Notes under the pieces: generated by a model
What the model was told of the DNA's origin: nothing
The model's input: only the letters and a program-made list of their open reading frames with translations
Databases searched by the model: none
From: Scedosporium boydii
Taxonomy: Eukaryota; Ascomycota; Sordariomycetes; Microascales; Microascaceae
DNA length: 64,000 nt
NCBI GenBank assembly: GCA_002221725.1
Contig: NJFT01000223.1
Coordinates: forward strand, 1 to 64,000
Reading direction: 5' to 3'
Made by a program: the position numbers and the translations under genes
In this document: positions 34,555 through 45,401 of the stretch, piece by piece
Layout: every line of letters begins with the position of its first letter
Numbering within the stretch: position 1 is the first letter of the stretch

Positions 34555-37422
34555 ATGGTATTATCTGACATCGAGCCCCATGTTGCATACGCCATCTATA
34601 TCCTCGTCCACCAGTTTCCCCATGCCGAGTTCGCTTTGCGTCATCGAGGCGGCGCACCATCCGATATTTTGCTCCAACAACGTAAAGGAACCATCTCATT
34701 CGTGGCAACAATCTTCCTCATCGAGGCCATTGCTGGAGAGATGCAGGACTCCATTGCGACCCGTATCTTTAGCTTTTCCATTTCTTCCACTTACTGGCTC
34801 CCGGTGCTCCAAATCCTCCTTGTCGCCGCTTTGCTCTTCTCATACGTCTCGCCTTCTTCCAAGGCGAGATTTGAATATAAACCGCTTACTGGGGAGAAAC
34901 CCATTCGGCTGCTCCGCCTCCGTCCCCAGATTTCCATCCACCAGAACTCGACCGTCCGCTGCGATATGATTTACGCCAACCTCAAGACCCCGCCCAGATA
35001 CCTTGCGGTATCCCACTGCTGGAGCCAGCCCCAGGGAGCGAAGGAAATGATCCTGATCAACGGGGCTCCCTTCATAGTGTCCCAGAATATTTTCAGTCTC
35101 CTCATGGCCAAACGGGATCCGAGTCAACACGTTTATCTCTGGATCGATTCGATCTGCATTAACCAGGAAGATGACCAGGAAAAGGCTCTCCAAGTAGGGA
35201 TGATGAGGCAGATCTTTCAAGAGGCATATTCCACGATATGCTGGCTGGGAGACGAGCCTGACTCGAGAAAGATACTTAATTTCATCACTCGACTCAACGG
35301 CGTGACTGAGGTTGGACAATTTGCTGCGCTGAAGGAAGATAAAGACTCGGGGTGGGATGAATTCCGAAACCTTCTTTGTAGTCCGTGGTTTGAACGCACA
35401 TGGATTGTCCAGGAGGTTGCAGTGTCCAATGATCCTGTTATTCGATGCCGCGGGGGTTTAGAGATTCCCTGGAGGTTCCTCACGCATGCAATGACGAAGG
35501 TCCAAACAATGCTACTGCATTCAGGGGTCCATGAAGAGCTTCTTCAGAACAAGATGCTTCTTAATGCTGTCATCCTTCAAACAATCCGCCTGCAGGAATA
35601 CGACAGCGATCCACTGAAGCTCCGCGACATGCTCAAGGTGGCGTTGAGGTTCAAAGCTACGCTCCCAGTTGACAAGGTATTCGCGTTCCTTGGCATAATC
35701 GACGAGCGATATTCGCCTCTCTTCCGGCCCAAGTTTACGGCTAAGGAAGACTCGAAACCTACTGGAGAAACCAGCGACAAGGAGGAAATATTCTCGCAGG
35801 TTGTTGAGGACTTTACCGAATCACTGGGATCGATATCCGATATACTCTCGGCGGCCAACGGCCTCGAGCCGTCTCGGCGTGGGCGGCTCTTGTTAAACTC
35901 ACGCGGCAGCCAAGGTGGAATACGGCTTCTTAAAAACCTCATGAGAGATTTCACACTGATTCAAAGAAAGATGGATCGTATAGTGAAAGGGAAAGGGTGG
36001 GAATATGAGTTGATGCGTCCGGATTATTCCCCGAATACTACACCTGAAATGGTATATACATATGTTGCGAAAGATCTTGTTCGCCAGGGGGAGCTTCCCT
36101 CCTTTATCCGACTCGCAGGGGTTACACAGAGACGACATTCCGATTTATTACGGAGCCTACCGTCGTGGGTAGTAGACTGGTCAGCGGATCCGGAAACGTA
36201 CCTCTTGCCTTATGATCGACCGAAAACAGAGGATCCCGCTCAGGCTGAGGAGGATCTCCACACTGAGGAAGCAAGCGAGGCGGAGGGAAAAGCGGACGGG
36301 AATGAAACACCGACCAAAGATCGTGACCGGGGCGGAAATGATGATCCCACGGTGCGGCTGGGGGAGTTGGACTCACTGCACCTCAAAGCCACTGTATTGG
36401 GCACGGTTGCGCACCTGAGCCAACTGTCGGTTCCAGTCGAGAGTAGTAAACTTGATGCTGCGAGGCAGGCAAAGAAAGATATGGCGATAAGGAAACGGAA
36501 TTACAAGTCCGCGCTGGCTCTGTGCCAGAGGCACGGCCATCCATGCTATACTTCTGGTGGCCGCGCACTAGATGATGCCTTCTTCCGAACAACACTTGCA
36601 AACCGCACACACGATGGAACATCGCAGGCAACCGACGATGACATTGTAAGGCAGAGGCGGTGGATCGAGCTTCCAGAGGGACTATCAGCTTCTGCGCTGT
36701 CGAACTTTTCGCCACGGGTACCGCCCCCGAATGTCCCCGAAAGCGAGAGTGACGATGAGAGCAAGAGCCACGAAAATGGGGACGCGGAGGGCATGATCTC
36801 CACGTACTTAGCAGTGAGGAAGATGCAGTGCTCCGCGAATGCCAAATTTGCGCACATGGTCCGGGTCGATATCATGCCCTCCTATGCCACATATCGAGCG
36901 TCAGAAGAGGAGAAGGCCATGTTCAGTGGAAGTAAAACCAAAGAGACGAAAACTGAAGACAAACCCGGCAGCGATGATCAGGAACCGACCAAACCCCAGC
37001 CAAAATCCAAACAACCGTCCATTTCCATTTTCGGAGACGCCGACTCAAACATAACGGCAGTTTACAGGCCCTTTGTCGACTATACTCTCGGGCGGAAGTT
37101 TGCCGTCACAGAGTGCGGGCATTTTGCTCTTGTGCCGGATGCATCGAGGGAGGGAGATGTGATCGTGTGGGTTAAGGAGTGGGACTTGTACTTGACGCTT
37201 CGGAAATCGTCTGTGGCGGAAGAGTGGGGGGAGGACGAGGACGAGGACGAGGCGAAGGGAGATGGTGAGGAAACCGTTTCTCAGGAACCTCAAGAAGATA
37301 CCGCTGATCCGGAGGAGAAAAGAGCAGAGGGGTCTTATCGCCTAGTGGGGGAATCCTTTATATACTTACCCGACGATTGCTTCCCTGGTCAACCAGAAGA
37401 GGTATGGTTTGTGCTTTGGTAA
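34555..37422 (+). CDS. HET-domain protein with N-terminal membrane helices, 955 aa
   Basis: A single long frame to TAA at 37420-37422. Two membrane helices (residues about 45-62 and 78-97) precede the HET domain (about 140-300). Its three blocks are present: YLAVSHCWS, the LWIDSICINQEDDQEKALQ core, and CSPWFERTWIVQEVA. The middle is long and helical, then Glu/Asp/Lys-rich low-complexity linkers alternate with ordered pieces. The C-terminus has the usual HET-protein closing module (FAVTECGHFALVPDASREGD, then a YRLVGESFIYLPDD strand pair). HET proteins trigger cell death on encountering non-self partners. Membrane anchoring is less usual and suggests detection at, or action on, a membrane. All motifs are intact, in contrast with the broken HET-type gene at 3-6 kb. 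Confidence 0.88.
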   Translation: MVLSDIEPHVAYAIYILVHQFPHAEFALRHRGGAPSDILLQQRKGTISFVATIFLIEAIAGEMQDSIATRIFSFSISSTYWLPVLQILLVAALLFSYVSPSSKARFEYKPLTGEKPIRLLRLRPQISIHQNSTVRCDMIYANLKTPPRYLAVSHCWSQPQGAKEMILINGAPFIVSQNIFSLLMAKRDPSQHVYLWIDSICINQEDDQEKALQVGMMRQIFQEAYSTICWLGDEPDSRKILNFITRLNGVTEVGQFAALKEDKDSGWDEFRNLLCSPWFERTWIVQEVAVSNDPVIRCRGGLEIPWRFLTHAMTKVQTMLLHSGVHEELLQNKMLLNAVILQTIRLQEYDSDPLKLRDMLKVALRFKATLPVDKVFAFLGIIDERYSPLFRPKFTAKEDSKPTGETSDKEEIFSQVVEDFTESLGSISDILSAANGLEPSRRGRLLLNSRGSQGGIRLLKNLMRDFTLIQRKMDRIVKGKGWEYELMRPDYSPNTTPEMVYTYVAKDLVRQGELPSFIRLAGVTQRRHSDLLRSLPSWVVDWSADPETYLLPYDRPKTEDPAQAEEDLHTEEASEAEGKADGNETPTKDRDRGGNDDPTVRLGELDSLHLKATVLGTVAHLSQLSVPVESSKLDAARQAKKDMAIRKRNYKSALALCQRHGHPCYTSGGRALDDAFFRTTLANRTHDGTSQATDDDIVRQRRWIELPEGLSASALSNFSPRVPPPNVPESESDDESKSHENGDAEGMISTYLAVRKMQCSANAKFAHMVRVDIMPSYATYRASEEEKAMFSGSKTKETKTEDKPGSDDQEPTKPQPKSKQPSISIFGDADSNITAVYRPFVDYTLGRKFAVTECGHFALVPDASREGDVIVWVKEWDLYLTLRKSSVAEEWGEDEDEDEAKGDGEETVSQEPQEDTADPEEKRAEGSYRLVGESFIYLPDDCFPGQPEEVWFVLW

Positions 37423-38307
37423 CTATTGATAGGGTAGATCCATGTTAAGTATAGCAATAGTAGTGTAGATGTCCTCATTCTATGGTGCTCGCTGATATAG
37501 ACTAGAGGCGTAAAGAACCAAACGGACGATGTGCCATCGTTCAAACGCCTGAAGCTCTCCAAGCAGAGTTAGTAGTTACCGGCTTCAAATCCCCACTTGT
37601 GAACCTTCTTTGCATGATCCTGTCAGCCGGCTGAAGTATTCTAGATGAGCCCGTAGATCCTTCCCGTGCTGTGCTTCTGGACTAATTCTGGGCCAGAAGA
37701 GGGTATACTATCCCCTGGAAATGGCAGAGTAGTTTAATTATAAGGCCCTCGGTGCACCGCGGGCCGTGATGCAAACCTCGGGATGAGCTTTGCGCTGTCC
37801 ATGACCGTAATGGAAAGTAAATGGAAAGTGCTGAACCTTCGTGAAAGTCCTGGTCATTGATTATGCGCCGGCAACGGCTTAAACATCAGCACATATGGCA
37901 GCTGACTGTCAAAATATTTTACGCATTCAACAAGACAGCAGAATTGCCTGACACATAAATTTCGGAACTGTAGCATGGATCTGCCGCGGAATGCTCCTTC
38001 TCAGGCTGCCCGTGCTGCCGTGCGGGGCGCGCGCGGGCGATGCGGACTTTGGGCGGACGTTCCGAGGTTCATTGGCCGGCGCTTTGCCCGGTCCCCACAG
38101 CACTGGAAGGTCTTCGGGTTCTTCCGCCCTCTCCCCTAACGGCAGCTTGTCATATCAATTCAATTATAGACCTTAATTCCGGAGGTTAACATAGACAGAT
38201 GCATGGTATCAGCGGGATCTCGACCGAGCGTTTACTTGTTTATCACTGCACTCCGATTTCCCCGCTCTCACTTCTTAATCCATTTTACGAAAAGTGTCTC
38301 ATTTACA
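37423..38307. other. Intergenic, no gene seen
   Basis: About 880 bases. A GC-rich island (37980-38100) carries a 61-codon frame with no recognisable features. It probably contains the promoter of the DLH gene. Confidence 0.4.
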
Positions 38308-39128
38308 ATGGGCGACTGCTGCATCAGAGGTTTTCAGTGGGATGCCGCGCCCAAGGGCCGGGAGGAGACGCTTGCCGGTCGCGATTGCTACGTCACGGGC
38401 TCAAGTAATGATGTTGCCATTGTGATCATCCACGACCTTTTTGGTTGGACTTTTTCAAATATCCGAGTTTTGGCAGATCATTATGCTGCCGAGGTCCAGG
38501 CCACAGTCTACGTGCCTGACTTGTGAGTGATGGAAGAGCTTAACTGCCCCAGAGCAGAGATGAATCAATGCTGAGTTGACCCGCGCGTACTAGCTTTGGA
38601 GGAGAGAAAATCCCCGCCGATATCATCCGCGATCAAAGCCGATGGGGAGAACTAGATCTCCCTTCGTTCCTCAAGCGGAACACCAAAGACATAAGACGAC
38701 CGGAGATCTTCGAATGTGCCAAGGAACTAAAATCCCGCCACCGTCGCACCGGCGCCATGGGATTCTGCTACGGGAGCTGGGGCGTATTTCAACTTGCGGC
38801 CAAAGGCAACGAACTGGTCGACTGCATCTCGGCGGCCCACCCAACTCTGTTGGAGCACCACGAAATCGAAAACCTTGGTGTACCAGTCCAGCTTCTGGCC
38901 CCCGAGATCGACCCGCAGTTTACAGAAGAACTGAAGGCGTTTAGCAACCGCGTCATACCGAGTTTGGGAGTACCTTTTGATTATCAGTACTTCCCTGGGC
39001 TAGAGCACGGGTTTTCCATTCGGGGCGATCCGAATAAGCCCGGTGAGAAAAGGGGTATGGAGAGGGCTGCGGCGTTGTGTTCGAGGTCTCCAGATCCGAA
39101 TAGCGTCGCGAGCGCAAAGATAGCGTGA
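38308..39128 (+). CDS. Dienelactone hydrolase family protein, C-terminus replaced
   Basis: Exons 38308-38522 and 38594-39128, phase 2, with a clean GTGAGT..TAG intron. Start codon context is good and the N-terminus GDCCIRGFQWD is usual for fungal DLH proteins. The catalytic triad is visible: the nucleophile elbow GFCYGSWG (Cys), LLAPEIDPQF (Asp) and the GLEHGFSIRGD His. After GMERAAAL (about 39078) the expected closing helix (AAVxWFxxxL type) is absent; instead 16 unrelated residues run to TGA at 39126-39128. The point coincides with the truncated end of the regulator on the other strand. The family opens lactone rings or cleaves small esters, e.g. in aromatic catabolism. The missing helix may impair stability. 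Confidence 0.85.
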
Positions 39129-40150
39129 AGGGTGAGTGGGAAGAGCCTGCCGCGACTCTTCTGCCTGCATAGGCCAGAGCAGGTAACCGGGCCATCGTCG
39201 CCGGACGTCGACTCGCACCATAACTGCTTGTACTGCTTCTGAAAATGTAGGTCGGTGCAGGATCGGATACATGCGGTGAACTCGGGTGAAGTAGACGGAG
39301 ATGAGATTGTCAGCGGCCCTTCGAAGGGGCAAACACCACCTCTCTGCATCCAGAAAGGTGTCGCACATACAACGCTCGTTAGCTTTGTCTTGGATGCTCC
39401 TGTTTGACGACGGCGATCGTAGGCAGTTGACGTCGATTTCCGGGTGGAGCGGCTTCATAAGCCTTTCGAAGCCTCGTGGTTCGAAGTAATCACACGAGAC
39501 CGAGGTACGGCCGACTATCTCTGTCTCTGTCTGCGATTCGCGAGGCGGTGGATAGGCAGAAGGTGGTGTTTGGGGGACGGCAAGGGGAGTCGCGACCTGT
39601 AAGCTCTCGTCCATTATCTCGGTAGGTGCAGTGGCTGGGTGGAAGTCTGTGGCGCCGCCATCACCCGCTTCTTCATTTGCCGCCGGGAGGAAGGGCGGGT
39701 TTTGGCTCCTTCGTTCTTCCGGAGCGGGAGAAGGTGTCGAAATCTCGCGACTCGCAGTGACAGGTCCTCCAGCGGGCGCTGGATTGGACTGCCCGGCTGC
39801 TTCGAGCTCTTGCAATTGGCTCCGAAGCAACTGTATCATACTTCGCCGTCATCAGAATTCCTGTGTGTTGCGACAAACGATGTTTAAATATTCGAAACCA
39901 TCTTCTTCAGAGCTTACCTAGCGTTCCACGCTCTCGTCTCCACATCCGAAGAGTAAATGCAGGTCGACATGCGCTTGGCACAACCTCCGCATGCCGGGAA
40001 TCCTCCGTCGCATCGCCGCTTCCGACTGCGGCATTCCTCGCATGCGAGAGCGGCTCGTTTCCGAGAGAGCTTCTTCTTGCCCCGTGTGGACGAAGACCCG
40101 TCGTCATCCGCTCTCGCTCGCTTGGCGGGAGATACTAAGGGAGTGGTCAT
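38984..40150 (-). pseudogene. Zn2Cys6 transcription factor, frameshifted and truncated
   Basis: Exon 1 from the ATG at 40148-40150 to 39918 encodes a basic start and the binuclear cluster CEECRSRKRRCDGGFPACGGC..C with correct spacing. Exon 2 begins at about 39840 with a Leu/Gln coiled coil (MIQLLRSQLQELEAA), then a Ser/Pro linker, then the opening of the fungal_trans middle homology region (VHRMYPILHRPTF, near 39250). There, at a run of four A on the plus strand (39242-39245), the frame slips by one; the region continues in another frame (CRQKSRGRLFPL..FALATLFGSGDLEHNAA) until about 39085 and then dissolves into antisense of the DLH gene. Most of the regulatory domain is missing. The neighbouring DLH would be a natural target of such a regulator, but that is inference. 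Confidence 0.75.
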
Positions 40151-41169
40151 GATGGCTTCGACGAGATCCAACCGGGTCAGCTTGGAGATGATGAGGCAGA
40201 GACGATCCTTGTCGACATAAGAAAGGGACAATCTTTTCTAGAGATGGAGAGACCCTCATTGACAAGAGCTCGGTCGCGGGTCTGGGGTAGTTGTTTCTGG
40301 GGAACTTGACGTACCCCGCAATCTTGTCCCCGCAACGCTAATCCTCTGTGACCATCGGAATGTATTGGACGAATTGGTCTGGTTGACCAGTCAGTTAGCC
40401 TGGAAGCTTCTCACTAGCAGAAAATGGTTTTGGGGGGGGGGGGTCCTGAAATGATACTGTTACTGCCGGACGGTAAGAAGTACATTTGAAGGGATCCGAG
40501 AAGCCTCAGCCGCGGCTCAGTTGTGGTTAATTACTTTGTCGTTCCGAACTATTAAAGTGAGACGGAGCTGGTGATTTTGAGGGTTTATTATCAGCTTGAA
40601 AACTACTCTAGAGATTGTAAAACGTGCAGAAAATGCGCACTCCGGTTTCTATTATCCTTCAAGGAGTCCAAACAGCACTCGGCGGCCATGATGAGTTGAT
40701 CCGTGTCATAATTAGAGACCAGCTCTGGCTTCCGCCCTCTAGGACTCCCCGAAAGAAATCTGTACCTATGCCGAGCCACTTGAATGTCGCTTGAGGATTC
40801 GTCGTGCCGTCGGTTATGATTGCCCGCATGAATCCAAACCCAGAAAATTGCTACACACTAGGGGCAAAGGGTGAGGTCGACGTTGAAGTTCTAAAGGAGG
40901 TAAGTCTAGCCCAAGGGAAGCACGCCGGAAGGGCAGCTCGTCTGACTCCGAGAGCTCACGCTGTCAGCCTGCCAACTTGGTGGCGACGTCATGAAAAGGG
41001 ATGAAGGGGAGAATGAAGCTTGAAATCATGCGCCCTCCGACCGAAGTCAATGCAAAATAGGTATCTAATCAAAAAGTCTTCTATTCCATTATTACAATCT
41101 GTTGTGTTCCGCCGGACAAACAAACTATGAAGTACCTTGACTATGCGTGTCATCAAAATATCACTCAGC
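40151..41169. other. Intergenic, G-run, no gene seen
   Basis: About 1 kb. It contains a run of G at 40433-40443, which is a likely slippage or assembly weak point. No coding frame is convincing. Confidence 0.45.
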
Positions 41170-42672
41170 TCAGTCAATCAAAATTTCCGTCACTCCAAGT
41201 TCCCTAGCGCATCTGTCCAGACTTTCCTGCTGCAACCGATCATACACATCAAACTGACTCGCGATCTCACATCCCAGAATGTCTTCCAGATCCGACATGA
41301 TGCCAAGAGTATCCCGTATTGATGGCGATTGCGAAGTATCCTCGCCGAGGTTAGACTTGAAAATACCCGCTGCCGACAAGGGCAGGAAGTCCTCGTACGT
41401 GATGGGCTCGCACTCGAGGACGCCATTCGAAAGAAGCTCCTCGGCATAGGCCTTATCTGGACGCAAATCTCTCGAATTTTGCACCCCGTTTGTCCCATTC
41501 CGCCCGTAGTCGGACATACGGTAGCGGAAATATACCAAGCCGCGAGCTCGAAGCTCATCCCAATCGTCAGGGTAGGACTCGAAAACTTTGGTCCATACCT
41601 CATCGAAATCAGATCCATCATTTGCTGCTTGTTGCGAGGCACATCTAAGGAGCTCGTCGTAGAGCTCACGCCCCTTCCGCGTGACTGCCGCGCCACGCTG
41701 TTCGATCTCGCCGAACCGCGCGGTATGGGAACCCGGGGTCAGACTCCCATCGATGCCGGGGAAGCTCACCGGTTCCTCGAGAGCCTTGAAGCTTGTTTGC
41801 CGAAGAAGAACGGGGCATTTGCGACGGGGCGGCCCTTCGATTCTGTCCTTTGCGGGCAGGTGCCTCTTGATCATTTCTCCCTGCACCAGGTCTATATCGA
41901 GGGTCCGCGGGGTGAGGTGGTTGATGTGCGCACTTGGGAAGCAGACAATATCGGCGATCATTGGGTGCTCTTTCTTAAGCTTGAGGTAGTCCTCTAACGA
42001 TACGGTGGACCGCCCATGCCATTTGAAAATCTTTAGGCTTTCTGCCACAAAGTCATCGACATCTTCCGACTTAACGTTGCCACTTGCTTCCGCGGCGTCC
42101 AGGATATCGAGGAGGCGTGGTGTGAATAGGGAGCGTTTCTTGAGAATTCGCTCTACCGTATCCCGTGTGTCCTTGGAAAGTAGGTCTTTGCGAAGGACAG
42201 AAGTAAAGACTCTGAAGGGGTTACTCGCCAACGAGTCTTCGGAAATCGGACGAAATGCCGTCGCGTGCAGCGGAAAATCAACGATTGTCAAGTCGTAGTA
42301 GCCGACAGGATGCATCCTAAGGACGGCAAATAACCGTCTTATGACGCGCATTTCCTCATCCGAACCGATTCTTATTGCGCCGTGGCGCTCGAGGTCGTGT
42401 CGCAAGGGTAGGTCCTGCCGCTTGAGACCTTGCTGTCTCAGGACTAAATCGTCCACCCTGCGGACAATCTTGATGAGATCTCCATAGAGAGGTACCTCCG
42501 ATTTATACATTTCCGACAGCGCCACTGTGAACTTTGTTCGTAGCTCATCTCTGCCATGGTTTGGGAGAAGACTACAGTCCGATTTTCGTAGGGAGCATGT
42601 TAGAATATATGTCTATACTAAATAAGCCTCATCATTGAGACGTGACGGGGAAACATACGATATTGATTCCAT
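41170..42672 (-). CDS. DUF1338/HglS family 2-oxoadipate dioxygenase-like enzyme
   Basis: A tiny first exon (42672-42659, encoding MESI plus two bases) joins through a GTATGT..GGCAG intron to the main exon at 42550, which continues to the stop at 41170. The join restores the family opening DELRTKFTVALSEMYKSE, so I prefer it over the GTG at 42525. Family hallmarks are dense: HGAIRIGSDEEM, PVGYYDLTI, HATAFRPI, NPFRVFTSVLR, the metal-binding FPSAHINHLTPRTLDID, EGPPRRKCPVLLRQTSFKAL and RFGEIEQRGAAVT. Characterised bacterial members (HglS) are Fe(II) enzymes that convert 2-oxoadipate to 2-hydroxyglutarate in lysine breakdown. The two family His and acidic ligands appear present, so it is probably active. 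The fungal role is not established here; 2-oxoadipate is also an intermediate of fungal lysine metabolism. Confidence 0.88.
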
Positions 42673-43405
42673 AGTTGAAGGCTGAATATAGAAGCGCAAG
42701 ATGAGAGCTATTCTAGTTGTACTCTGAAAATGCCGAAACGAGGCTTGTGAGGCTTGAGACAATATCAGGTTTAAAATAGTTATTGCCGAATTGCTGTTAA
42801 GCCGCTCTTAGTTCGTCTCGAACAGGAGGTCCTTAAATGGAGCAAGAAATATTGTGAAAACAGAAGATAAGAAAAGAAACAAGGAACACAGGATGTAGAC
42901 TCATATGATCGGTGCGTACCGTGTATGACTCTCCGATGTCATCTTCTTGCTAACCGAAGCTTGCTCACCACACCTTGTACTCTCTCCATACTTGCGACCG
43001 CAGCCTCTGCCCATTTTCGGTCCCTTATCTGTCGGGCAGGGACGGAAGACGCAGTGGGACCCGATAGGCTCGCTTTGTCCCCGGCGATTGGGCGGGAAAT
43101 CCCCCTTAGCTCCGGGGCGGGACCGAGTTCGGGAGGAGCTCCAGTCCAGACTTTGTGGTTGGCGATTGCAATCTTAAGCTAACCCAAAAGAGACGGTAAC
43201 TCAGTCAATGCTGCTGGCAAGCTTCCGAGAATAGGAGGTTTCTGATATCGGTGTTTATCGGATAAGACTTCTATCTTATCGACAGAGTACTTATCTGTAG
43301 CGGACGAAAAATCTGGTGTGAATCGGGCCAAGCTCGTCTGTCCGTGTTAATGAGTCAGTCTCTCTGCCTCGACATCGGAGCTTTATGAATATGACGTTGA
43401 TACTC

Positions 43406-43438
<33 letters not shown>

Positions 43439-43685
43439 TTATGGAATTATGCTGGTGTATGTGATGATTGTAGCATGAATGACTGCTTTTGATAAAGAGC
43501 CCGTAACCCAATAATAAGATCCCTGCCTGTATTTCTCTAGTTTGTCCTATATTTTATTTCCAATCTGATCGTCCTGCCTTCGGTGAATCTATAACGAAAA
43601 TGCCAGTCCCTCCAAAGACAATAGCTAAGCTGTGCCTCTGTGCCATGTCCTGATAAACCCCCCCGTCGCAGCAAAGCCAGAATCT
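42673..43685. other. Intergenic, holds a TA microsatellite
   Basis: About 1 kb between the HglS-like gene start and the ankyrin gene end. Apart from the (TA)n tract, nothing coding is seen. Confidence 0.5.
43406..43432. repeat. (TA)n microsatellite
   Basis: About 13 perfect TA units. Useful only as a length-variable marker. Confidence 0.95.
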
Positions 43686-45401
43686 TCAGCATCTTCCAAC
43701 CCACTGCCACGTCCGCCTCGACACATTTATCCCCCGTCGATACGTGTCACTCACTTTATCGGAGTCGGCAGGATCCTCCCCTTGCTCCTCAGTTTCTTCG
43801 AGTCCACACTTTTCAACCCCGATCTTAACAAGATAATCCACGATCCACTGTGCGCCAAGCTTCATCGCTTCAACAACCGGAGGATAGTCGCCCTTGGCGG
43901 CGCGGTTGAGAGGCACTCCAGCGTCGACGAGGAGTGAGATGAGAGGCGGATTTTGACAGGAAATAGCCCGTTGCAGAGCCTCCGTCCCGATCGTGACGTG
44001 TTCGTCGGGGAAATAGCCCTTTGATAATAGGTCCGGGTACGTCTCTATCAACCACGAGACGAGCCGAACCTGTCCGTTGTCGGTAGCGTACCGAAGTGCT
44101 CGGGTGGGTTTGGCGCCGTGAGCGAGGAATAGTCGTACCAGTTCCAGATTTCCATTTGGTGCTGCTATGTCGACTACCTGGAGGCGGTCGCCGGAAACTT
44201 CCAACTTTAAATCCGCGCCCTGTTCCAGGAGAAGCTGCGCAATGTCCGTATACCCCCTTGCCGTCGCAACATGTAGCGCTGGACCTCGGAGAGTGCTCAT
44301 GGAGAAGGGCGAACGTGGGCCCACACCTGCTCCGTTGTCTAGAAGCATCCGCACAATGTCCTCGTGTCCATAGCTTGTTGCTTCGCAGAACATTGCATCC
44401 TTGATTGTCTCAAATTACGTCCAGGATTTCCCCGTTTCCTCGACCAGCACCGAGTCAAGCATCTTCAGGAGGTCGGGACGGCCTGCTTGAATAGCTGCGA
44501 CCATGGCACGGCAGAACTCGCCGTGGGTCGCGGGCCCCCGGTTTTCGTCCTGAGGGAGGAGGCTCACAAGCTCCTCATTACCACTGGACACGGCCGGCGA
44601 ATCGTGTCAAATCTCGCTTCCCAGTACTCAAGTGTAATACCGGCGGGTAGTATTCTTCGCCTTCCCGTGGATAATATTTATCGACCCTCTCGACCTTCTT
44701 TCTAGTTTCATTGAGCAGTCGCGGATTCGCCCCTTGCGCCAAAAGGTAGCGGACAACGTCTGTATGGCCCCAGACGGCTGCAAGATGCAGTGGCCTCCCG
44801 AAATACTGAGTCCAGTCGTCGAGAGCGTCATTCAGTAGGTTCGTTTCCACAAAAGTGCGTACAAGGGGTAAGTCTCCGTGGATTACCGCGCCCGAAAGTA
44901 CTAGTTGATCGTCCAGAACCCAATCCGGCATTCTCACGTCTCGAGATCGGTACGTGTTCGCGACCTGCTCGGCCACATGGCGGTGTCGGTTTGCCCGATC
45001 TTCTTCCGTTTCACCGGTTATTAAAGAGTCCAGGGTACGATTCACTATCACGATGGCGTAAAGTGCGCCATCACGGTCGCGCGCTGCCTTCAGGCCGAGG
45101 GATCGTTTGAGTAGGATTTGGCCGAGTAATGAAGACGACATTTGACCGACTAATCTTGGGGTCGCGGGGTCGAAGATGTCAACGACGTGTTCATTGCTGA
45201 TGGTGGCGACGATGGTGTCATTGAATAGCTCTGTGTAGGTGAGTTGGGTTAGGCTTCGAGGGTTGGCTGGGCCTTTTGGAATATCTCTGCCTTACTGTTC
45301 ACCAATCTCATCTGTATGGCTTTGTAGATGCCTATCGTGATGACCAGGTTGTCTATGATCTGGCCGAATATTTCCACTGGAAGATTGCCCAGAGGAATCA
45401 T
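43686..45401 (-). pseudogene. F-box-like/ankyrin-repeat protein with frameshift and stop
   Basis: The ATG at 45399-45401 starts an F-box-like segment (NLPVEIFGQIIDNLV). An intron (45295 to about 45231) joins in phase to LFNDTIVATISNEHVVDIFDP and on through a helical region. The first ankyrin units (RPLHLAAVWGHTDVVRYLLAQGANP, near 44780) are followed by a slip to another frame at about 44590 (SSGNEELVSLL), then an in-frame TAA at 44415-44417. Further good ankyrin units follow without a new start (SYGHEDIVRMLLDNGAG, ALHVATARGYTDIAQLLLEQGAD) to the stop at 43686. Fungal F-box/ankyrin proteins act as ligase adaptors or scaffolds. With two lesions this copy is probably inactive, though the long intact stretches suggest recent decay or sequence error. 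Confidence 0.7.

Noticed and set aside
39000..40150. Idea that the fragment at 57.9-58.2 kb is the lost end of this regulator
   Set aside because: The fragment resembles the sterol-uptake-type C-terminus, whereas this regulator has the fungal_trans (xylanolytic) middle region; they belong to different groups.
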